Source: Thiofaba sp049322715
GTDB lineage: Bacteria; Pseudomonadota; Gammaproteobacteria; Halothiobacillales; Halothiobacillaceae
Direction: 5' to 3'
Assembly: GCA_049322715.1 (NCBI GenBank)
Contig: JBMOQP010000044.1
Coordinates: 1-64,000 of the forward strand
Length of the DNA stretch: 64,000 nucleotides
Under the pieces are notes generated by a model. That model was given only the letters and a program-made list of their open reading frames with translations. It was not told the DNA's origin and made no database searches. Made by a program: the position numbers and the translations under genes. Of the stretch, positions 16,572-24,821 are shown piece after piece. Positions within the stretch are counted from its first letter, which is position 1; every line of letters begins with the position of its first letter.

Positions 16572-16639
16572 CGCTCGATGTGCGGGCGCCTTCCTTCGCG
16601 AGACGAAGCCAGGAAACGAAGGTTTTCCGGACACTCCGC

Positions 16640-17641
16640 TCAACAAATCCTCGGCAGCGGATCCTCCTCCAGCTCCTGAAGCACCCGCTCACCAAGCTCC
16701 GTCTCCAGCACCACCCAGGCCGGAGCGGTCTCGATGCAGCCGATGTCCGCCGCCCCTTCACCTCCCGGCAGGGCACGCCACCCCCCCAGCACGGCCGCGG
16801 CATCCTCCGGCGCGACGACCGCCACCACCCGGCCCTCGCAGGCAAGGAACAGCGGATCGAAGCCGAGCAGCTCGCACACCCCCGCGACCTCCTGGCGCAC
16901 CGGGATGGCGTCCTCGTGAAGGCGCACGCCAAGGCCGGTCGCGGCGGCGATCTCGTGCATCACGGTCGCCAGCCCCCCGCGCGTCGGGTCGCGCATGAAG
17001 CGCAGGCCGGGATGGGAGATGGCTGCTTCGGCAAGCGGCAGCACGCTGGCGGAATCCGAGCGAAGCCGGGCGCGCAGACCGAAGGCCTCGCGCGCCAGCA
17101 TCACCGCCGCGCCGTGATCGCCCACCGGACCGCTGACCAGCACGGCATCGCCAGGACGGATCGCGTCCATGCCGAGCACGGGACCGGGCAGGCGCTCGCC
17201 CAGCCCCGTCACCGTCAGGTAGAGGCCACTGCCCTCGCCGCGAGGCACCACCTTGGTGTCGCCAGCCACGACCCGCACCCCGCAGCCCCGCGCCGCTTCC
17301 GCCAGGTCGGCGACGATCCGCTCGAGCACATCGAGGGCCAGGCCCTCCTCGATGATGGCGGCGACGGTCAGGAAGCGGGCCCGCCCGCCACTGACCGCGA
17401 GGTCGTTGACCGCGCCGTGCACGGCCAGGCTGCCGATGCTGCCTCCGGGGAATTCCAACGGCTGGACGGTGAAGCCGTCGGTGGAAACCAGCAGGCGTCC
17501 CGCCGCCCAAGGCAGATCCGCCGCATCCAGGCGGGCGTCGGGGGCCAGGTCGCCCAGCCGGGCGGCGAATACCCGCTCGATCAGCTCGCGCATCAGGCGC
17601 CCGCCGTTTCCGTGCGCCAGGGTAATGTTTCGTTCCGTCAT
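16640..17641 (-). CDS. hypE: Hydrogenase maturation protein HypE
   Basis: HypE dehydrates the carbamoyl group received from HypF to a thiocyanate on its C-terminal Cys, giving the CN- ligands of the [NiFe] site. The C-terminus is PRIC, the required end. The N-terminus has LAHGNGGR and the body the PurM-like ATP-binding fold (VSTDGFTVQPLEFPGG, GDHGAAVMLARE, MRDPTRGGLATVMHEIA). 333 residues is normal. The ATG overlaps the hypF stop (ATGA); it is the last gene of the hypCABDFE operon. Confidence 0.97.
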   Translation of the reverse strand: MTERNITLAHGNGGRLMRELIERVFAARLGDLAPDARLDAADLPWAAGRLLVSTDGFTVQPLEFPGGSIGSLAVHGAVNDLAVSGGRARFLTVAAIIEEGLALDVLERIVADLAEAARGCGVRVVAGDTKVVPRGEGSGLYLTVTGLGERLPGPVLGMDAIRPGDAVLVSGPVGDHGAAVMLAREAFGLRARLRSDSASVLPLAEAAISHPGLRFMRDPTRGGLATVMHEIAAATGLGVRLHEDAIPVRQEVAGVCELLGFDPLFLACEGRVVAVVAPEDAAAVLGGWRALPGGEGAADIGCIETAPAWVVLETELGERVLQELEEDPLPRIC

Positions 17642-19962
17642 TCCGAATGCCCGATGAAGTGCGCCTCGACCAGCTGGCCGAAAGCGAGGCCCGCGTCGTT
17701 GACCGGTACCACGGCGGGGAGGAAGACCTCCATGCCCTCATCCGCGGCGCCGGCGTGGATAAGCTCGACCAGCAGGCGATTCTGCATCACCCCGCCGGTC
17801 AGCCCCAGCGCCGGGGCCCCAAGGCGGTGCGCGAGAACCAGAGCCGCGCGGGCCAGGCTGGCATGGAAGACGGCAGCGCGGTCGGCTACCGGACGCGAGG
17901 CGTCCAGCAGCATGGACAGCAGGGGCGACCAGTCGAGGCGGGGCAGCCCTTCGTCGTCGTCCAACCAGGCGAGGGGGACGGCCATCGCCGGACTTGCGCG
18001 ACCTGCGGCAGCCTCCAGCCGCATGGCGGCCTCCCCCTCGTAGCTTGCCGTGCCGCACAGGCCGAGCAGCGCGGACGCGCCGTCGAACAGACGCCCCATG
18101 GAACTGGTGAGCGGGGCGTTCAGCCCCTGCATGGCTGCCTCGCGCAGGAGCGGCAGGTCGATACCTTCAGGCACTCCGCCCCACCGCTCCCCAGCCGCCC
18201 AGGCCATCCCCAGCGCGCTGCGCCAGGGCTCTCGCGCGGCCCGCTCCCCACCTGGCAGGCGGAAGGAGCGCAGGCTAGCCACACGCCGCCAGCGTCCGGG
18301 ACGGCCCAGCAGGGCCTCGCCGCCCCACAGGTCGCCATCTACGCCATAGCCCAGCCCGTCCCAGGCCAGCACCAGCATCTCCCCTGGCGACGCCCCCTTC
18401 GACCGCCAGGCCTCGGCATACAGGGCGGAGGCGTGCGAGGCATGGTGCTGCACCGCAAGGGACGGCAGAGGCTGGCTTTGCGCCCAGCGGCTGGTGGCAT
18501 AGCCCGGATGGGCGTCATGTGCGATGGCTTCGGCACGGACGCCGTACAGCTCCTGCAGCCCCTCGATCGTGGTCGCGAAGCGCGCCAAGGCACGCGGCGA
18601 ATCCAACTCGCCGACATGCGGGGAGAGCACGACTCGTCCCTGTTCTTGCACCCTTTGACCATCCATGGCCGAAGCTCCATGCGTCGTATGGCGCCCGAAT
18701 CGCGGTTCCCAACCCAGGGCCACGGCATTCTTCATCTGCCCGCCGGTCGCAAGCCAGGACCGCTCGAGGCCGAACGGCAGCTCGATCTCCAGCGGCGCAT
18801 CGCCCCGCCCCAGGCGCAGCGGGCGGATCCGCCCCGCGATCACACGCTGCACCGGGTCGTCCATCGGCCGCAGGATCGGCCGGTCGTGGTGCAGGAAGGC
18901 GTCAGCGATGCCGGAGAGCCGGGCCTCGGCGTCCGCCTCGGCCCATACCAGCGGCTCACCGGAGCGGTTGCCGGAGGTGGCAACCAGTGGCCCGCCGAAA
19001 TCGTCCAGCAACAGGTGGTGCAGGGGACTGGAGGGCAGCATCACGCCGATCTCGGCCAGGCCGGGGGCAATGGCCTCCGCAAGGCTCGCTTCAGAGGAGC
19101 GGGGATGCAGGAGCACGATGGGGCGCGCCTGCGAGACCAGCGCGTCGGCCTCGGCCGAGCTGAGAACGAACTCCCTTCTCACGGCCTCCAGCCCATCCAT
19201 GCCGCCCCAGGGATACATGACCGCCAGCGGCTTGCTCGGCCTGCGCTTGCGTTCACGCAGGCGTCGGACAGCCGCATCGCTGCGCGCATCGCACATGAGC
19301 TGGTAGCCGCCCACGCCCTTCAGCGCGAGAATGCCGCCGGAGCGCAGCAGGCTGACGGCGGTCGCCAGCGCCTCCCGGCCGCCGTCCACCCGCCCACCCT
19401 CGCCCGCGAACCACAAGCGCGGACCGCAGGCCGGGCAGGCGATGGCCTCGGCGTGGAAACGGCGGTCGTGGGGATCGTCGAATTCCGCCCGGCAGGCCGC
19501 GCAGAGGGGAAAGGCCGCCATGCCGGTGCGAGCGCGCCCCCAGGGCAAGCCGTCCAGCAGGCTGTAGCGCGGGCCGCACTCGGCGCAGGCGATGAAGGGA
19601 TAGCGATAGCGCCGGCTGGCGGGGTCGTGCAGCTCGGTCAGGCAGGCCGGACAGGGCGGGATGTCGAGCGGCGCGGAGGCCATGTCGCGTTCACCGGGCA
19701 GGCTTTCGAGGATGCGGAAGCCCGCGCGGCCAGCCGCCTCCACCGCCTCCGTCAACAGGCGGGCAGCGGGCAGTTCATGATGCAGGCACTCCAGAAAGGC
19801 CGCCAGCGCCGCCCCTTCCCCTGCGACCGTCCCCTCGACCCGCCCGCCGACATTGGCCACCTCGCCGGCGAGGCCCAGCTCGCGGGCCAGGCGCGCGATG
19901 AAGGGGCGGAGCCCCCGGCCCTGCACCCGTCCCTCGATGCAAAAGTGCCTGGCCTCCCTCAT
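17638..19962 (-). CDS. hypF: Carbamoyltransferase HypF, with an in-frame repeat insertion
   Basis: HypF makes the carbamoyl group for HypE from carbamoyl phosphate. Domains: acylphosphatase (1-90; motif VQGRGLRPFI, where VQGVGFRP is usual), zinc fingers (CPACLTEL, CAECGPRY, CAACRAEF, CPACGPRL; about 100-180), YrdC-like (about 190-370) and Kae1-like carbamoyltransferase (from about 400, with HHASHASALYAE and LTGGVMQNRLLVE). From the ATG at 19962 it has 774 residues; the frame extends further upstream only inside hypD. Residues 419-441 (EPRFGR...VQEQ) lie between NAVALGW and GRVVLSPHVGEL, which are nearly adjacent in HypF proteins I know; the DNA there is a copy of the window's small palindromic unit. 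Confidence 0.95.
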   Translation of the reverse strand: MREARHFCIEGRVQGRGLRPFIARLARELGLAGEVANVGGRVEGTVAGEGAALAAFLECLHHELPAARLLTEAVEAAGRAGFRILESLPGERDMASAPLDIPPCPACLTELHDPASRRYRYPFIACAECGPRYSLLDGLPWGRARTGMAAFPLCAACRAEFDDPHDRRFHAEAIACPACGPRLWFAGEGGRVDGGREALATAVSLLRSGGILALKGVGGYQLMCDARSDAAVRRLRERKRRPSKPLAVMYPWGGMDGLEAVRREFVLSSAEADALVSQARPIVLLHPRSSEASLAEAIAPGLAEIGVMLPSSPLHHLLLDDFGGPLVATSGNRSGEPLVWAEADAEARLSGIADAFLHHDRPILRPMDDPVQRVIAGRIRPLRLGRGDAPLEIELPFGLERSWLATGGQMKNAVALGWEPRFGRHTTHGASAMDGQRVQEQGRVVLSPHVGELDSPRALARFATTIEGLQELYGVRAEAIAHDAHPGYATSRWAQSQPLPSLAVQHHASHASALYAEAWRSKGASPGEMLVLAWDGLGYGVDGDLWGGEALLGRPGRWRRVASLRSFRLPGGERAAREPWRSALGMAWAAGERWGGVPEGIDLPLLREAAMQGLNAPLTSSMGRLFDGASALLGLCGTASYEGEAAMRLEAAAGRASPAMAVPLAWLDDDEGLPRLDWSPLLSMLLDASRPVADRAAVFHASLARAALVLAHRLGAPALGLTGGVMQNRLLVELIHAGAADEGMEVFLPAVVPVNDAGLAFGQLVEAHFIGHSE
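18640..18708 (-). repeat. Small palindromic unit inserted in frame in hypF
   Basis: Read on the minus strand, the segment matches the intergenic unit at 47473-47532 along most of its length: ATTCGxGCGCC, then GCTTC, the CATGGATG core, AAGGGTGC and AGAACAGG in the same order and spacing. It also shares a 17-base exact match (CCATCCATGGCCGAAGC) with the unit near position 60. The 69 bases keep the reading frame and encode about 23 residues. The palindrome arms have partly decayed (GCC against GGT), as expected for an older insertion. Confidence 0.72.
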
Positions 19963-21059
19963 GCGGCGGATCGCACCCCTCCGGCCCAGGCGATGTGGCA
20001 CGCCCCCTCGTCCGACACCATGCACGGCCCGACGGGGCTGCGCGGAGTGCAGGCGGCGCCGTACAGCGGGCAGCCCTGCGGGCGGACGCGCCCCAGCACC
20101 ACCTCGGCGCAGGCGCAGCCGGGCGGCATCTCGCCCGCGCGCCGGCGTGGCACGTCCGGCGCGGGGAAGCGCAGGCGGGCATCGAGATGCGCCCAGCCCG
20201 GCGGCAGGGCGAGGCCGGAGCGCGGAATCACGCCGATACCGCGCCAAGGGGCGTCCTCGGTCAGCAGCTCCTCGTCCAGCAAGCGGCGGGCGACGGGGTT
20301 GCCGTGCGGACGCACCACCTCGGGATACAGGTTTTCCAACTCGGCTCGCCCCTCGGCAAGCTGCACCAGCACCGCATGCAGGGCGGCGAGGATACCCTCG
20401 GCGGAGAAGCCGGCCACCGCCACCGGCAAGCCGTGCCGCTCGGCGACGAAGCGCCACTCCTCCGCCCCCATCACCGCCGCCACGTGGCCCGGCGCGACCA
20501 GGGCATCGAAGCCTGGCCGGCCGGTGTCGAGCAGCATCGCCACCGCCGGCCAGGTGCGGCGCGCGGCAAGCAGCACGGACAGGTTGTCCGGCAGCCCGCC
20601 CGCCGCGAGAAGGGCGGCGACCGGGGCAGTGGTGGTCTCGAAGCCCGCGGCGAGGAAAGCCACCTGCCGCCCGGGATGGGCGCGGGCGATGCCCACCACC
20701 TCCTGCGGCGCGGCGACGGCACGCACGTCCGCCCCGGCGGCGCGTGCCTCGAGCAGCGAGCGCGGCTCCCCCCTCGGCAGGTTGACCGGCACCCGCAGAA
20801 GGTCGCCGAAGGCCGCCAGGATCACGCCCTCGTCGAGGGCCAGACGGATGGCGTGGTGAATGTCCTCCTCCGGGCACACGCACACCGGGCAGCCGGGGCC
20901 GGCGATCAGCTCGATCCCCTCCGGCAGGGCGCCGCGCAGCCCGCTCTGGGTGATGGTGCGCTCGTGGCCGCCGCAGACGTTCATCACCCGCACCGGCCCG
21001 TCAACGGACAGCGGCAGCGCCCGGATGCGTGCGAGCCAGTCGGATGCCGTGCGACTCAT
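19959..21059 (-). CDS. hypD: Hydrogenase maturation protein HypD
   Basis: HypD carries the [4Fe-4S] cluster and, with HypC, is the scaffold on which the Fe(CN)2CO unit is built. Conserved motifs are VMNVCGGHERTI (active Cys), GPGCPVCVCP, LAAGFETTTAP, VAGFSAEGILAAL, and C-terminal cluster cysteines in PPGCACAEV, QGCPLYGAACTP and GPCMVSDEGAC. At 366 residues it is normal. The start at 21059 overlaps hypB and the stop overlaps hypF by four bases, so the operon is tightly coupled. Confidence 0.97.
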   Translation of the reverse strand: MSRTASDWLARIRALPLSVDGPVRVMNVCGGHERTITQSGLRGALPEGIELIAGPGCPVCVCPEEDIHHAIRLALDEGVILAAFGDLLRVPVNLPRGEPRSLLEARAAGADVRAVAAPQEVVGIARAHPGRQVAFLAAGFETTTAPVAALLAAGGLPDNLSVLLAARRTWPAVAMLLDTGRPGFDALVAPGHVAAVMGAEEWRFVAERHGLPVAVAGFSAEGILAALHAVLVQLAEGRAELENLYPEVVRPHGNPVARRLLDEELLTEDAPWRGIGVIPRSGLALPPGWAHLDARLRFPAPDVPRRRAGEMPPGCACAEVVLGRVRPQGCPLYGAACTPRSPVGPCMVSDEGACHIAWAGGVRSAA

Positions 21060-21820
21060 GCCCTGAGCACGCCGTAATGGGGACGCGCGGCGGCGGGGCG
21101 GAGCCGACGCAGGGCGGCGTGCCCGGCGCGCAGCCAGTCGAGCCAGTCCGCCATGCCCTGCCCGCGCCGGGCGGACAGGCTCAGGAGCGGAGCGGCGCTG
21201 GCCAGGTCGCGCAGGCAGGCCTCTGCCCGCGCCGGGTCGAAGTCGTCCAGCACCGGCAGCAGGTCCGCCTTGGACAGCACGACCAGGTCGGCGGCGCGGA
21301 ACATGACCGGGTACTTGGCCGGCTTGTCGTCGCCCTCGGTGGACGACAGGAGCACGACGTTGCGGTGCTGGCCGAGGTCGAAGCCGGCCGGGCAGACGAG
21401 GTTGCCGACGTTCTCGATGAACAGCAGGTCGATGCCGGAAAGGTCCAGCCGGTGCAGGGCGTCGTGCACCATGTGCGCGTCGAGGTGGCAGGCCTGCCCG
21501 GTGCCGATCTGCAGGGCAGGCACGCCGTGCGCGGCGATGCGGCGGGCATCATTGTCGGTGGCGAGGTCGCCCACCAGCACCGCGCACGATAGCTCGCCGC
21601 GCAGGGCCTCGACCGTGGCCTCCAGCAGCAGGGTCTTGCCCGAACCGGGCGAGGACATCAGGTTCACCGCCAGCACGCCATGGCGGTCGAAGTGGGCGCG
21701 ATTGTGCGCGGCCATGCGGTCGTTCTCCGCCAGCAGGCCCTCCAGCACCGGCACGGCATGCGCGGCGGCCGCGGTGTCCCGGTTGGCCGGGGTGATCGAG
21801 CAGCCGCAGGTGTCACACAT
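21056..21820 (-). CDS. hypB: Hydrogenase nickel incorporation GTPase HypB
   Basis: GTPase that delivers nickel to the hydrogenase large subunit together with HypA. The N-terminal MCDTCGC is the metal-binding CxxCGC motif; no long His-rich stretch follows, so it is unlikely to store nickel. Walker A SSPGSGKT (about 55), ENVGNLVCP and LSKADLLP are typical. The start at 21820 is fixed by the MCDTCGC motif (254 residues); the frame open to 21862 lies within hypA. It overlaps hypA by eight bases and hypD by four. Confidence 0.96.
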   Translation of the reverse strand: MCDTCGCSITPANRDTAAAAHAVPVLEGLLAENDRMAAHNRAHFDRHGVLAVNLMSSPGSGKTLLLEATVEALRGELSCAVLVGDLATDNDARRIAAHGVPALQIGTGQACHLDAHMVHDALHRLDLSGIDLLFIENVGNLVCPAGFDLGQHRNVVLLSSTEGDDKPAKYPVMFRAADLVVLSKADLLPVLDDFDPARAEACLRDLASAAPLLSLSARRGQGMADWLDWLRAGHAALRRLRPAAARPHYGVLRA

Positions 21821-22169
21821 CCACTTTCTCCTCCAGCTCCAGGCTGACCAGCAGCAATTCATCGCCGCCCAGCAGGCGAGTGTCCGTCCCCCCGCAGGCC
21901 GGGCAGCGCAAATGATTGGGCGCCGTCTCGTCCTCGTGACCGCAGGCCAGGCACCGGATGCGCACCGGCACGGTCTCGATCACGAGTTCCGCCCCCGCCG
22001 CGGCCGTGCCCGCCCGGGCCTGCGGGAAGGCCTGGGCGAGCAAGGCCGGCTCCACGCCGGAGAGCGGGCCGATGCGCACCGTCACCCGCCGAACGCGGGA
22101 CCCGCCGTGCGCCCCGGCCACCCGGCCGACCTGGCGCAGCAGGGCGCGGGCCACGGACAGCTCATGCAT
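21813..22169 (-). CDS. hypA: Hydrogenase nickel incorporation protein HypA
   Basis: Small zinc protein that binds nickel and works with HypB. MHELSVA at the N-terminus (His2 binds nickel) fixes the start at 22169, giving 118 residues. The zinc site is formed by CLACGHE and CPACGGTDT, two CxxC pairs. It overlaps hypC by eight bases. The frame is open upstream to 22262, but that part lies in hypC and lacks family similarity. Confidence 0.96.
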   Translation of the reverse strand: MHELSVARALLRQVGRVAGAHGGSRVRRVTVRIGPLSGVEPALLAQAFPQARAGTAAAGAELVIETVPVRIRCLACGHEDETAPNHLRCPACGGTDTRLLGGDELLLVSLELEEKVDV

Positions 22170-22401
22170 CCCGCGGGTCCGCGGGGGCCTGCATTGCGCG
22201 CCACAGGGCCCAGGCCTCGCCCGCTGCGCCAGCATCCACCTTCTGGATGGCGTAGCCAACATGAACCATGACGAAGTCCCCCTCTGTCAGCGCCTGCCCC
22301 TGCAGGAGGAACAGGCTGACCTCGCGCTCCACGCCCTTGGCGCGGCACACGGCGCTGCCGCCGTCGAGGCGGACGATCTGCATGGGGATGGCGAGGCACA
22401 T
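22162..22401 (-). CDS. hypC: Hydrogenase assembly chaperone HypC
   Basis: HypC binds HypD and then the hydrogenase large-subunit precursor during Fe(CN)2CO insertion. The start MCLAIPMQIV has the essential Cys2; VHVGYAIQKVD is the second family signature. 79 residues is normal. First gene of the hypCABDFE operon; it lies 67 bases from the divergent hupE start, so the promoter is in that gap. No strong ribosome binding site is seen before it. Confidence 0.95.
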   Translation of the reverse strand: MCLAIPMQIVRLDGGSAVCRAKGVEREVSLFLLQGQALTEGDFVMVHVGYAIQKVDAGAAGEAWALWRAMQAPADPRDA

Positions 22402-22468
22402 ATGGCAGGAGGTTCCCGATGACTCTGGCTAGACTGTATACCATCGTTCCCCTTCTGCCGGAGTCTTC

Positions 22469-23029
22469 ATGGCCCGTCTTATTGCCCTCCTCATGCTTGT
22501 CCTTCCCTCCCTGTCCCTCGCCCACGAGATGGGCGAAGAGCCTGGAGGACTGGTCAGTGGCCTGCTGCACCCGCTAGTGGGCATGGACCACCTGCTTGCC
22601 GCCCTGGCGATCGGCCTGTGGGCAGGCTCCCTTGCAGGAAGAAAGGCCTGGATTCTCCCCCTGGCCTTCAGCCTTGCCACCCTGACAAGCGCCGCCCTGG
22701 GCCCGGGCATCGCCCCGTTCGCCGTCGCGGAAATGGCCCTCGCCATGTCGGTGCTCGTGCTCGGACTCATGGCGGCGGTCCAGTCACCGCCGAGGCTCGC
22801 GGCCGGCATCCTGATGGCCGCGTCGGTCGGCCTGCTGCACGGACATGCGCACGGCACGGAGGGCATGGGCCTCTCCCTCCAGGCGGGATATCTGGCGGGT
22901 CTGGCCACCTCGACATGGGGATTGCATGCGGTGGGACTGCTTGTGGCGCGTCGCATCCCCCTCATGGGGATGCGCCTGCTCGGAGGGTCGATCGCCCTCG
23001 CCGGGGCCAGCCTTGCACTGGCCCTCTGA
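22469..23029 (+). CDS. hupE: HupE/UreJ-family nickel transporter
   Basis: Membrane protein of the HupE/UreJ family, probably importing nickel for the hydrogenase. A signal-like N-terminus (MARLIALLMLVLPSLSLAHE) ends at a His; the family motif HPLVGMDHLLAALAIGLWA is at about 34-52, and LLHGHAHGTE near 125 is the second His-rich motif. About six TM helices, 186 residues. It is divergent from hypC, which supports a role in nickel supply. The gene ends before a short gap and convergent fccB. Confidence 0.9.
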   Translation: MARLIALLMLVLPSLSLAHEMGEEPGGLVSGLLHPLVGMDHLLAALAIGLWAGSLAGRKAWILPLAFSLATLTSAALGPGIAPFAVAEMALAMSVLVLGLMAAVQSPPRLAAGILMAASVGLLHGHAHGTEGMGLSLQAGYLAGLATSTWGLHAVGLLVARRIPLMGMRLLGGSIALAGASLALAL

Positions 23030-23064
23030 GACGTTATTGGGAAGGGGACACCCCCTCCCTCCTC

Positions 23065-24405
23065 TCAATAGAAGGTATCAACCTTGAGGTTGTTGAACCA
23101 CTTGATCATGTCCTTGAAATGTTCCGACGACGGGGCATGCGCCTCGGACGCCTTGCCGCCCACCGGCTTCATGGTGCGCGTGAGCGGGTCGTAACCAAAG
23201 ACGACCGTCAGCCACGACGCCGTTTCCATGGTGATTGGCGTGAAGCAGGCCGAATTCGTCACCGGTGCCGGGTCGGGGGACTCTCCACGCAGCAGGCGTA
23301 CGATCGCGCCGGCACACACCTTGGCCTCGGCATTGGCGATATGCCCGGCCTTCGGCTGGGTGGTCGCCGCCGCATCACCGATGACGTGGATATCCCGAGC
23401 CGCGGTCGACTCGTAGGACAGGACATCCACCCCGGCCCACAGGCCGCCGACATTGGCCAGCCCCGCGTTGATCACCAGGCTGCCCGCCTTCTGCGGCGGA
23501 ATGGCATTGATGACGTTGGCGCGCAGCGTGCCGAGACTGGTGTGGAGGGTGCGCGTCGAGGCATCGATGCCCTGCAGGCCGACCCCGCTGTGGTACTCGA
23601 CCACCCCCGCATGGGTCTCGTTGAACGCCCGCGAGAAATTCTCGGGCTCGGCGGTGATCTGCGGGTTGGCATCGAGCACGATGACCTTGGAGCCAGGCTT
23701 GCTCTTCTTGAGATAGTCCGCCACCAGGCAAGCCCGCTCATAGGGTCCGGGCGGGCAGCGATAGGGGGCCTTGGGAATGGTCAGGACAAAGGAACCTCCC
23801 TTGGGCATGGACTGGATCTGATCCTTCAGGCGCAGCGTCTGGGCCCCCGCCTTCCAGGCATGGGGGACGGCATCCTGAGCCGTGGCTGATTCCAGTCCGG
23901 GGATGGTCAGGAAATCGATGCCGGGGGCAATGACCAGACGGTCGTAATCGAGGTACTTACCGCCCGCCAGCATAACCCGGTGGCCGATCGGATCGACCTG
24001 GACCACGTCGCCGACCTCGATCTTCACCCCGTAATTGCGCGCCAGGGCCGCGTAGTCGAATTTCAGAGAGCTCATGCCGAGCTGCCCGGTCAGCACCAGG
24101 TTGCTCATGATGCAGGAGGTGTATTGCGCATTGCGCTCGACCAGGGTGACCTCCACCCGCGCCCCGCCCCACAGCCGGAGATATTTGGCCACGGTGGCGC
24201 CGGCCATGCCGCCGCCGATCACGAGCACTCGACCTACGGCCCCCGTCTCGCCCGGAACCAGTCCGGGTCGAGGAAGGTTGACGCGGAGCAATTCATCGAG
24301 CGCCTTGACCTCAAGACGGTCAGCCGCCACCCCCATGCCCGGCAGCAAGGAACCCGTCCCTGCCAGAGCTATCCATTCCAGAAACTTTCTGCGCGAAATC
24401 TGCAT
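23065..24405 (-). CDS. fccB: Flavocytochrome c sulfide dehydrogenase, flavoprotein subunit
   Basis: Periplasmic FAD protein that oxidises sulfide and passes electrons to its cytochrome partner. MQISRRKFLEWIALAGTG is a Tat signal with SRRKF. The FAD site is VLVIGGGMAGATVAKYLR (about 60); the redox-active cysteines are in SCIMS, YRCPPGPYERAC and NSACFTPIT. DIHVIGDAA is the second FAD motif and the C-terminal domain ends in KWFNNLKVDTFY. The start at 24405 is set by the Tat signal (446 residues). The cytochrome gene is directly upstream. Confidence 0.93.
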   Translation of the reverse strand: MQISRRKFLEWIALAGTGSLLPGMGVAADRLEVKALDELLRVNLPRPGLVPGETGAVGRVLVIGGGMAGATVAKYLRLWGGARVEVTLVERNAQYTSCIMSNLVLTGQLGMSSLKFDYAALARNYGVKIEVGDVVQVDPIGHRVMLAGGKYLDYDRLVIAPGIDFLTIPGLESATAQDAVPHAWKAGAQTLRLKDQIQSMPKGGSFVLTIPKAPYRCPPGPYERACLVADYLKKSKPGSKVIVLDANPQITAEPENFSRAFNETHAGVVEYHSGVGLQGIDASTRTLHTSLGTLRANVINAIPPQKAGSLVINAGLANVGGLWAGVDVLSYESTAARDIHVIGDAAATTQPKAGHIANAEAKVCAGAIVRLLRGESPDPAPVTNSACFTPITMETASWLTVVFGYDPLTRTMKPVGGKASEAHAPSSEHFKDMIKWFNNLKVDTFY

Positions 24406-24442
24406 GCTTGAACACTCTCTTGGTATGGATACAGCCGCTGTC

Positions 24443-24748
24443 TCAGCGTTCGGGCTGGGCACGGAAATAGTCGGCGATCCAGCGGATCTGCTCGTCGGTG
24501 TAGCCGAGGGCATGCGGGCGCATGATGCTGTCGGGATCCCCCTCCAGCCCAAGCTGCATCTCCTTGAGGTCGGAATACACGTCCTTGCCCGCGAGGGGCT
24601 CCATGTCGCCGACGGCCTTGCCGTCGGTGCCATGGCACTGGAAACAATTGGACGCCAAGAGACGGCCCGGATGCTCTCCTGCCTGCACCGGGAGGGATCC
24701 CCCCAGCACCATCCATAGCGCAACCGTCGCTATACCACTCTTGTGCAT
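24443..24748 (-). CDS. fccA: Monohaem cytochrome c subunit of sulfide dehydrogenase
   Basis: A 101-residue c-type cytochrome with signal peptide MHKSGIATVALWMVLGGSLPVQAG and one haem site CFQCH (about 37-41); a later Met in SIMRPHALGYTDEQ is the probable axial ligand. It lies 37 bases upstream of fccB on the same strand and would accept electrons from the flavoprotein. The two-haem form of Allochromatium is longer; this matches the single-haem form. The start at 24748 gives a normal signal peptide. Confidence 0.9.
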   Translation of the reverse strand: MHKSGIATVALWMVLGGSLPVQAGEHPGRLLASNCFQCHGTDGKAVGDMEPLAGKDVYSDLKEMQLGLEGDPDSIMRPHALGYTDEQIRWIADYFRAQPER

Positions 24749-24778
24749 GTTCAATTCACCACGATGAGATTGTTGACC

Positions 24779-24798
24779 GGGGCGCCCCAGGGCGCCCC
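24779..24798. terminator. GC-rich hairpin between lipoprotein gene and fccA
   Basis: GGGGCGCCC and GGGCGCCCC are separated by CA, a perfect 9-bp stem. It lies downstream of the DUF5666 gene and upstream of fccA, both on the minus strand. No T-run follows, so termination is only possible, not certain. Confidence 0.45.
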
Positions 24799-24821
24799 TT
24801 CGATGTGCCATGCTGGCTTGT

